DNA from: Candidatus Brocadia sp. | Lineage (GTDB): Bacteria; Planctomycetota; Brocadiia; Brocadiales; Brocadiaceae | Direction of reading: 5' to 3' | Assembly: GCA_021646415.1 (NCBI GenBank) | Contig: SOEU01000016.1 | Coordinates: 1 to 64,000, forward strand | Length of the DNA: 64,000 bases | Shown: in pieces, positions 17,894 to 25,041 of the stretch | Position numbering within the stretch: position 1 is the first letter of the stretch | Layout of the letters: each line of letters opens with the position of its first letter | Position numbers and translations under genes: made by a program | The notes under the pieces: model-generated | Seen by the model: only the letters and a program-made list of their open reading frames with translations | What the model was told of the DNA's origin: nothing | Databases searched by the model: none

Positions 17894-18046
17894 ATGAAAA
17901 TTGCACTGGCACAGATTAATCAAACAGTAGGTGACTTTCAAAGGAATACCGAAAAAATATGCTCGTACATCGATCGTGCCATGAGACAAAACGTCGATCT
18001 TGTCGTTTTTCCAGAATTGGCCGTTACGGGCTATCCTCCAAAGTAG
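17894..18046 (+). pseudogene. nadE: Truncated 5' fragment of glutamine-dependent NAD+ synthetase
   Basis: ATG at 17894 opens a frame of 50 residues with the nitrilase-domain start typical of NadE (KIALAQINQTVGDF ... VVFPELAVTGYPPK). It stops exactly where the left end of a Y1-transposase element begins (about 18049), and no NadE continuation appears after the element. The rest of the glutaminase domain and the whole synthetase domain are missing, so the product is not functional. A full copy is expected elsewhere. Confidence 0.85.
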
Positions 18047-18048
18047 CA

Positions 18049-18789
18049 TTCATGGGGTCAACATTCATGGGGATCAAACCTTCATATTTCAATTGACAAA
18101 CTGTACGTAGTGGTTAAAAATAAAGCACTATAGCAAGACCATTACGATTGGAATTTGAAGGTGCTTTTTATCATATCACATCAAGAGGCAATCTGAGAGT
18201 CAGAATATTCCTTGATGATAAAGATAGGGAAAAGTTTTTGGATATCTTACGAAGAACAAAGGAGAGATATGGATACCACCTCCATGCATATGCCCTGCCG
18301 GAAAATCACTATCACCTTTTTCTGGAAACACCAAAGGCAAATATCTCTCAAATCATGCAAAATATTAACACAAGTTATACGATTTATATAAACAAAAGGC
18401 ATAAAAGATCAGAGGATTATAGGTGGACAAGTTATAGGGAATATATCGGTGCTTATAAGGAAAAAGAATCAATAGTAGATACAGCAGAAACACTTTCCTA
18501 CTTTTCCAAGTCAAAAACTGCTGCAATGAAGGCATACGGAGATTTTGTAAAGGAAGGTACAGGAGAAAGAAACAATCCCCTGGAAGATGTGGAAGCTGGA
18601 GTTCTCCTCGGCAATAAAATATTCATAGCAAAGATAAGAGGTATGTCACAGAGGCGGAAACCTGACGAAGAAATTCCTCAGGTGAAACGCTAAAGCGAGT
18701 AGAAACCCGGATAAAAAGAGAGAGAAAATTCCAGAAAGAAATCGATGTGTTAAAAAACAATTAATTATTGAATAACGAAGGTCTGACCC
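18049..18789 (+). mobile_element. Decayed Y1 (IS200/RAYT-like) transposable element, copy 1
   Basis: The left end carries a tandem near-duplicate of ATTCATGGGGTCAA (18049-18063 and 18063-18077), followed by ATCAAACCTTC. The right end is GAAGGTCTGACCC (18777-18789), an imperfect inverted match to the left end. It carries an internally deleted transposase gene and cuts the nadE stub. A second copy with the same internal deletion lies at 55728-56631, so the deleted form may itself have been mobilised. Confidence 0.75.
18148..18693 (+). pseudogene. Y1 transposase with internal deletion
   Basis: A 181-residue frame matching REP-associated/IS200-like transposases. The opening GAFYHITSRGN and the HUH-type metal site ENHYHLF (near 51-57) are present. 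The sequence then jumps from INKRHKR directly to SEDYRWTSYREY. The intervening ~50 residues of the family, including the catalytic tyrosine region (usually YIHLNPVRA), are missing without a frameshift. The protein should be inactive. No intact start upstream (such as the usual MARPLRIE opening) was found. Confidence 0.8.
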
Positions 18790-18981
18790 TTAATTTCCTC
18801 TCTTCATAAAAGATATTTATCTCTATCATCTTCTTCCAAACTTCCGGGAGGTTCTGCATAGTGTTATCTCAGCAATGCAAAGTATATAACAACATCACGG
18901 GAGCCTTTCTGGAGATGTGTATCCAACACAGAAATCCCATTAAATTCTTCCGCCTTACTATCCATGCCCACCGAAAGAATT
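18694..18981. other. Element tail and short gap downstream of the ThDP gene pair
   Basis: Up to 18789 this is the transposon right end. Beyond it, a 33-codon minus-strand frame (ATG at 18965, stop at 18864-18866) follows the second ThDP gene. It could be a small gene but nothing supports it beyond its position. Confidence 0.35.
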
Positions 18982-20556
18982 TCACTTTATTATTATTGCA
19001 CAAGGTGTTTTGATTTTGCCCTTAACTATATCATCCCTTTTTATTGACAAAAGGTCTATCTCCTTTACAGGGCAGTCCATGCCTTCCAATGCTAATCTCG
19101 TGTTTGCTACATTATTGTCTTTATTTATAGTATCCACGCATATGATAGTAAACTCTAATCCTGCTGAAACGGCTGGTTGTAATTCTCTTATATGGTAAAA
19201 AAGTGAATTCTTATCCGTGATAAGAACTACGTTATTATCTGGATTACCAATCGCTGCACCTATCGCAAAAGGGAGTCCAGCCCCTGGTATGTCCCGGTCA
19301 TCCATGATAAAAAGATTTTTATAGATGGCCTTTCTAAAGAAACAAGATGCTGCAAGTGATAACTCTTTCCCATCAACGATAAAGATATCAGTGCCGGAAG
19401 AAATATTTTTAAGTGAAGCAAATATTTTCCCTGCATCGTCAAACCCTTTTGACAACTCTCCTGCTAATAGGTCGCAATTTTTATAGAAATCATCCCTCCA
19501 TGTACGGAAAGCGTTTTTATTCGTTTTCGCTTCTCGTTCAAAATAAGAGAAACTACTCTTGGGATCTGCATGTACGGGACAAAGGTTAGGAATGCTGTCT
19601 GCAAAAGCTGACGGATCAATTTCTATCTGGATAATACTCTTTAAATGCGAAGAATTTTTCATCTCAGAGAGAATACGTTCTGAATAAGGATCGATTCCTG
19701 CAATAATGAAAAGATCCGCCTTATTCAATAATTCAATTCCTAGCTTTGAATTCACGAATAACGAAGCATCTCCAGCATAACAATTATCATCACCACAAAA
19801 AACTCCGGAACTGTGCACTGTAGTTATAACAGGTATTCCCAGTTTATTTGCGGTCTCTTTCATCTCCTGATATCGCCCGGGACGTCCAAAACCCTGACCT
19901 AAAACAATAATAGGCCTTTCAGACTTTTGAATTGTCTCACAGGCTTCTTTCAGATAAAAGGAGTCTCCCACTATGTTACCTCTATACATCGTCCTCTCGG
20001 CAGGAGGCATTATACTCTGCCTTTTCTTTTTTGTAAGTACCTTGTATCTGAACAATACATCCACAGGGATATCAACATGTACCGGTCCTGGTATACCTTG
20101 CCACGCCTCCCTGAACGCCCTGTAAATCATTTGGGGTATTCTCTCCCAGGTGTAAACGATAGTATTCCATTTGGTAATAGGGAAAAATATTTCATCCTGA
20201 TTACAACCTTGTAAATTTTCCTGATGCGGTTTTATTTTCCAGCTTTGAAGCTGTGGGGCAATAGATAAAACAGGCAGATAATTGAACCACGCCTTTGACA
20301 GCCCTGAAACTTCATATATGACCCCAGCCCCGACCGTTGACATTGCTACGCTTGAGCATCCTGTAGAGGCAGTATAGCCGGATGCCATGAGAGCTGCGGC
20401 AGTTTCACAGCGTGGGACAATCAGCTTAATTTCCGGGAATTTTTCAAATGCATCATATACTGTGCCTATGTGTTCTCCGGATATAGAAAACACATACTTG
20501 ATTCCACATTGAACAAGTACATCTAAAAGCAATGCCCCCCCAGTGATTATTTTCAT
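18982..20556 (-). CDS. ThDP-enzyme-like protein lacking the cofactor-binding motif
   Basis: About 524 residues with the three-domain layout of acetolactate synthase/2-hydroxyacyl lyase enzymes. The N-terminal Pyr domain keeps the catalytic-type glutamate in RCETAAALMASGY. In the C-terminal PP domain, the position of the GDG-N motif that binds Mg2+-ThDP reads TDKNS where the upstream partner has GDGS, and the NN end is not clear. It probably cannot hold cofactor in its own PP domain. ATG at 20556 is preferred to GTG at 20571 because AGGTGGAGG lies just ahead. It starts two bases after the partner gene, so a heteromeric enzyme is plausible. Substrate unknown. Confidence 0.75.
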   Translation of the reverse strand: MKIITGGALLLDVLVQCGIKYVFSISGEHIGTVYDAFEKFPEIKLIVPRCETAAALMASGYTASTGCSSVAMSTVGAGVIYEVSGLSKAWFNYLPVLSIAPQLQSWKIKPHQENLQGCNQDEIFFPITKWNTIVYTWERIPQMIYRAFREAWQGIPGPVHVDIPVDVLFRYKVLTKKKRQSIMPPAERTMYRGNIVGDSFYLKEACETIQKSERPIIVLGQGFGRPGRYQEMKETANKLGIPVITTVHSSGVFCGDDNCYAGDASLFVNSKLGIELLNKADLFIIAGIDPYSERILSEMKNSSHLKSIIQIEIDPSAFADSIPNLCPVHADPKSSFSYFEREAKTNKNAFRTWRDDFYKNCDLLAGELSKGFDDAGKIFASLKNISSGTDIFIVDGKELSLAASCFFRKAIYKNLFIMDDRDIPGAGLPFAIGAAIGNPDNNVVLITDKNSLFYHIRELQPAVSAGLEFTIICVDTINKDNNVANTRLALEGMDCPVKEIDLLSIKRDDIVKGKIKTPCAIIIK

Positions 20557-20558
20557 TT

Positions 20559-22436
20559 TTAAGACCTCCACCTGGCCATTATGTTCACCCTCAATAAAGC
20601 TTTCCTGATATAGGTAAGATTAAAGAACACCTTGCTCCATCCTAATTTCATTATCAATAATGAACTCTTTAATACCTTAATCGGATTTAAAAGCTTCAAT
20701 AAACCATCAAACTCAATAAGAGAGAAACTCGACAGACAGTCCGGAAAATTGTTTTTGTCAGTTATAATATCAACGAGCGCAGCTCTGCCTTCACTTACCC
20801 CTTTTTCGTACGCGGGTAGTATGTCCTCGACCTTATCCACCCGTGTTGCAGGCAAGCCAAATCCCCGGGCTATTTTTGAGTAATCAATGTCAGGAAGCAT
20901 AGTGCCAACAAAATTTCCTGCAAACATGAAATACTGCATCGCCCTGATCATATTCCATGCAGAATCATTGGAGATTATTATCATAATAGGTAAGTTTAGC
21001 CTGCAAATGGTCTCGAGTTCCTGGATATGGTACAAAAATGACCCATCACCGCTTATCAGCATAACCCGTTTCCCCGGTGAGGCTAATTGAACCCCAATGG
21101 CATAAGGTATCCCACAACCAATTGCGGCCATGCCAAAAGGATAAAAAGATTGCCGGGGCCCCAGTGAAGGCGCATGCGTAGCAAAAAAAACTGGTGTGTT
21201 ACCTCCATCCAGTACCAAGACCAGATCATCCCTCTTTATGACTTTCCCCAGCTCTTGTATGACTTTTCCCTGTTGTATAACCGGCCACTTTTTATTGATA
21301 AATTTATTAAGTCTCTTGTACCGGCCCTCTTTCAGATGAGAAAGATACTTTGCCCATGACCTCCATGCAGGTTTTCCGCTAAAACCTTCAGAACGCAATT
21401 GCTCTGTTAATTGATTAAGAACAGTTTTAACATCCCCCAATATTGATATCTCGGGAGATACGTTCAGACCAATCTGAAGCGGATCTACATTGACATGAAT
21501 AAATTTAATCTTGTCAGACCATAAAGGAGGAAGACCAAATCCGTCTAATCCACAAAAGCTTACTCCCAGCGCCAGTACAATGTCAGCATCTTTGATAGCA
21601 ACATGAAAGGCCTCACCCGTTGTATAGGCCGGCCCGCCAAGGCAATACTCATGATCTGACGGTATAGAGCCGAAACCACCCATTGTTGTAGCAGCAGGAA
21701 TCTTAAACGCTTCAATAAAACGAATAACCTCTTCATAGGCCTCAGAGACTTTCACTCCTCCCCCGCAAAAGATGAGAGGTTTTTTTGCATTTTTAATACT
21801 CGATGCTGCTTTTTCAATTTTAAGTTTATCTCCGGCCAGCCTTATGGGTCTCATTTCGGTTGTAACAGATGAAGATGGCGGTGAGAATACGGTAGTATCA
21901 AAAGAGATTGTTTTCTCTAATAATCCGAAAGGTATGTCAATATGTACCGGACCTCTTTTATGCCTGGTACTTTCAAGTTTTCCCTTCTTTATAGTGTCTG
22001 GAATGCTCAAAAGTGTATTGATCCGTTTCCTCCAAATGGTAATCTCATGATACACTGTATTTTGGTCAAATCTGTATCTGTTGAACCCTTTATTGTAATC
22101 AACTTCATCATCATTGCAAATTGACAAAGAAAGCAAAGGGGTCTTATCAGCCCAGGAATTTGCAACTCCGTAAATCTGCGATAATGATCTGCCATTGTCA
22201 TCAGTTAATACAACGGCAAACTTCCCGGAACGCCTAATGTAACCATCTGCCATTAAGGCCGCTGCCCCTTCAGTTCTCGCAATAATTACGTTTATACTCG
22301 CCTTCTTTTCTAAACACGCTCTGAGAGGGCCAAGTCTGTCTGAAGATGTAGTAAAAACATAATTGATTCCATTGGCAGCAAGACTTCTCGCGATGAGTTC
22401 GTTACCTGAAAGATCTTCCACGTTTAAATCTCCCAA
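20559..22436 (-). CDS. ThDP-dependent acetolactate synthase / 2-hydroxyacyl lyase-like enzyme
   Basis: A 625-residue ThDP enzyme. Catalytic glutamate E56 lies in ARTEGAAALMADGY; the Rossmann-like middle domain contains IFCGGGVK (222-229); the cofactor motif GDGS is at 463-466 with its asparagine at 490 (SNDSAW). Residues beyond about 570 form an extra basic, hydrophobic tail (LLKLLNPIKVLKSSL..) absent from IlvB, perhaps a membrane-contacting segment. It starts 27 bases after the alpha-dioxygenase gene and is nearly fused to the following ThDP-like gene. It is too diverged from IlvB to be called acetolactate synthase; the family also includes 2-hydroxyacyl-CoA lyase and oxalyl-CoA decarboxylase. 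Confidence 0.8.
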   Translation of the reverse strand: MGDLNVEDLSGNELIARSLAANGINYVFTTSSDRLGPLRACLEKKASINVIIARTEGAAALMADGYIRRSGKFAVVLTDDNGRSLSQIYGVANSWADKTPLLSLSICNDDEVDYNKGFNRYRFDQNTVYHEITIWRKRINTLLSIPDTIKKGKLESTRHKRGPVHIDIPFGLLEKTISFDTTVFSPPSSSVTTEMRPIRLAGDKLKIEKAASSIKNAKKPLIFCGGGVKVSEAYEEVIRFIEAFKIPAATTMGGFGSIPSDHEYCLGGPAYTTGEAFHVAIKDADIVLALGVSFCGLDGFGLPPLWSDKIKFIHVNVDPLQIGLNVSPEISILGDVKTVLNQLTEQLRSEGFSGKPAWRSWAKYLSHLKEGRYKRLNKFINKKWPVIQQGKVIQELGKVIKRDDLVLVLDGGNTPVFFATHAPSLGPRQSFYPFGMAAIGCGIPYAIGVQLASPGKRVMLISGDGSFLYHIQELETICRLNLPIMIIISNDSAWNMIRAMQYFMFAGNFVGTMLPDIDYSKIARGFGLPATRVDKVEDILPAYEKGVSEGRAALVDIITDKNNFPDCLSSFSLIEFDGLLKLLNPIKVLKSSLLIMKLGWSKVFFNLTYIRKALLRVNIMARWRS

Positions 22437-22463
22437 TAGTTTAAATTACCTGTTTATTTCATA

Positions 22464-24899
22464 CTAATCCTTTAAAAAGTCTCCTCTTATCTGATATTCC
22501 AGGGCAAAATCAGATCTTTCCCGATCCCATAAATCGAAGGGATTTTTAACATTACGTAATGCTGGCCGAAGTTTTGGAAACTGCCGTCTGATGACATCCA
22601 CCATATTAGTGGTATTCACATAATCGAATCCCCACCGGGTATAAAATTCTGGCCGATAATGTTCGGTAAAAAAACGATCGCTAAACAACCTTCGGGAAGC
22701 GTTTAAAATAAAAACCTGAAACTGAGTTTCACTGATCACGAAGCCATGCGGCCGTGAGAACTCGGCGAGGAGACCAACCAGAAGATCTACTTTTTCAATG
22801 TCGCTGTCATAAACCTTGCGCATTTCTTCCACCAGCCGTTGCTGACGTTTCAGTTCTGCTTGTTTTGCCTGAAGTTCGTCAGCGGTAAGACTGGGATCTT
22901 TACGGAAATCACGCGATCTCTTGTTTTCAATTTCCCACACAAGCTCTTTGTCGATAAAATCGGTAAAATCCTTCAAAGGTTTCAGTTGCAGTTGCCGGCG
23001 AAATTCATTGAAGCGCGGGACCCCACGCTCTCTATCCCGAATAATGTCCATTGCAGCAAGGTCAATTTTACCTCCGGGTGCCTGGGGTACTGTAAGTTCA
23101 GTCATAAAACGGGGAAAATTTTCGAGGGTGAGTTGCCCACAGCCGGTAAGGCCAAAAGACAATGCGATGCTATCGATCCCGATTCCCCGTATAAAATGTT
23201 TCGAACCCTCCCTGACGGTATCGACGATGGCGATTTGGTCCTGAACGGTTTTTATACCAGGCACCTTACTTTCTAACTCTCTGCCGCTAAATTGTCGCAC
23301 TTCACCTTGGGAAAGTACGTCAGCATCATAAATTGCTAAATAATCTGGTATAGTGGGATGGAGCCGATAGACAGAAGTAAATTCCTCCGTTAAGGTGAAT
23401 GGGACACCAAAATGTTCAGCTCTGGGCATCCCCATGATTCCAGTGCCCGTAACCGCAAGGCTGACCAACTCATCTTTGCGAAGATTTTGTAATGTAGCGG
23501 TGAAGTTGTTGATAGCTTTCTTAGAGCCTTCCATGGCTATGCGCATGATTTCCTCTTTAAATAAGGAATCCCCTTGAGTGCTACGCAACAAGCCTTGCCA
23601 ATTGGTATGCATAGCCATGTCCCCCAGCCGATTATAAAGAAGTTGTGGTGTCCATTCAATGGTATGAATTTTGGCCAGTAATGCGGAGACGATTAGTCTG
23701 GCGGTATCATAGAGTTCCTCATCACTCCATGCTGCAGCCCCACTCGGGGGGGCAGCGTTTTGCCTCAATTGATCAACGATATAGTTGTGCTCTTTAGAAA
23801 ACATAGTGTGCATCAAACTAAGGCCTATCCACCAGTTATCTGCAAAAGCTGATATTTCCTGGTCAAGGAAGCCTTTGGGGGGATGGAGTCCAACTTCACT
23901 GTAAGTGGGGAGCACACCAGTTTCCGACACTTTTAATTTGGCTTTGTCTTTGGGATCGATCACTCTTTGTTGCGTTTCCTGGTCCCAACCGTAAAGTTGC
24001 GAGGCATCCCACCAGAAGGTCACCGTATTTTTCCATGTTTCCACTGGAATGTTTTTAAAGCCAGCCAAATCTTTTTGGTCGTCGTGGGGAGTTCGTGCCA
24101 CCTCCCAACCACCCTCTTGACCGACTTTCGGTAAGTTTTGCAATTTGCTTTCAGAAACGGAAAAGGTATTGCTATTATCGTTCCACCCATCACGGGTATG
24201 AGAAAACCAATCATGGGTCATAAATTGGATCCAGGCAGAGGCCCAAAGATTAAAAAATGGAGCTGCATGATGGTTAAAGGGGTCTTTTCTCACTAAAAGT
24301 CGTTCGCTGATAACGCGGGGATTAGGTTCACCCGCTTCCTGCGAAGAAGCCACTTTGCGATGGAAATCAATGATAGATATATTAGCGGTCTCAATGGTTA
24401 CATTCCGCCCGAATCGTTGACCTACGGAGCCCATCAATGGGTTGTCAAAATCGTTACAGCGTCCATCGAGGGCTCGTGCGCGGTAGACGGGATTTTTCAT
24501 ACTCCTTTCCCCGCAAGATGAACCATCCCGCATCGCCTTCCAGACAACCCGCCGTTCGTCTCCTGTTTGCTGGCCCCGGTCACCCCATGCGCCATTGGTA
24601 TCGTGCATATTCTTGGCCACAAGATTTATACGGAACTTTTCTAGCTCACCTAATGCGGCAGCAATACCAATAGCTTGTGTTAATTGATGTGCGGCGGTAT
24701 CATAACGTGTTCCCGTAAACCATTGCCAAAGTACCCAGGGGCGACCCTGATTGCGTTTCACTCTGGGATTCAACCAGGCTGCGATATCTTCTACCTCAGA
24801 TTTTGCTTCACTTACTCCGGTCTCTGGTTTTTTGCATCCAACAAAAGCAGACAAAAATATACTTGAGATTAATACTATGCGGATCATATCATTCTCCAC
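22464..24899 (-). CDS. Fatty-acid alpha-dioxygenase-like haem protein (lipoprotein)
   Basis: An 811-residue member of the animal haem peroxidase/cyclooxygenase superfamily, closest in motif pattern to plant pathogen-inducible alpha-dioxygenases, which insert O2 at the alpha carbon of fatty acids. Seen in order: a signal peptide with lipobox-like FVGC (C22); distal haem motif QFMTHDW (H229); WWDASQLYG (297-304); SKEHN (368-372); AKIHTIEWT (409-417); and YRLH (511-514), matching the catalytic tyrosine and proximal histidine pair of the family. It is longer than the plant enzymes (about 640). It sits 27 bases before two ThDP enzymes and 142 bases after a GMC oxidoreductase. Activity and substrate are inferred from family only. 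Confidence 0.83.
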   Translation of the reverse strand: MENDMIRIVLISSIFLSAFVGCKKPETGVSEAKSEVEDIAAWLNPRVKRNQGRPWVLWQWFTGTRYDTAAHQLTQAIGIAAALGELEKFRINLVAKNMHDTNGAWGDRGQQTGDERRVVWKAMRDGSSCGERSMKNPVYRARALDGRCNDFDNPLMGSVGQRFGRNVTIETANISIIDFHRKVASSQEAGEPNPRVISERLLVRKDPFNHHAAPFFNLWASAWIQFMTHDWFSHTRDGWNDNSNTFSVSESKLQNLPKVGQEGGWEVARTPHDDQKDLAGFKNIPVETWKNTVTFWWDASQLYGWDQETQQRVIDPKDKAKLKVSETGVLPTYSEVGLHPPKGFLDQEISAFADNWWIGLSLMHTMFSKEHNYIVDQLRQNAAPPSGAAAWSDEELYDTARLIVSALLAKIHTIEWTPQLLYNRLGDMAMHTNWQGLLRSTQGDSLFKEEIMRIAMEGSKKAINNFTATLQNLRKDELVSLAVTGTGIMGMPRAEHFGVPFTLTEEFTSVYRLHPTIPDYLAIYDADVLSQGEVRQFSGRELESKVPGIKTVQDQIAIVDTVREGSKHFIRGIGIDSIALSFGLTGCGQLTLENFPRFMTELTVPQAPGGKIDLAAMDIIRDRERGVPRFNEFRRQLQLKPLKDFTDFIDKELVWEIENKRSRDFRKDPSLTADELQAKQAELKRQQRLVEEMRKVYDSDIEKVDLLVGLLAEFSRPHGFVISETQFQVFILNASRRLFSDRFFTEHYRPEFYTRWGFDYVNTTNMVDVIRRQFPKLRPALRNVKNPFDLWDRERSDFALEYQIRGDFLKD

Positions 24900-25041
24900 T
24901 TTGAAAAGATTTGCAATAAAACGAATGTTTTTTTAGGCTGAAGATATTTTCAGATAATCTGCTGTATGTGGGGGCCTCCTTTCCCTGCTCATTGTCTCTT
25001 TTAACACTATCACTCCATGTGCACGAAAGCAGGAGCATCTC

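Noticed and set aside
17605-17895. 96-codon minus-strand frame next to nadE
   Set aside because: Low-complexity AT-rich translation with no family match.
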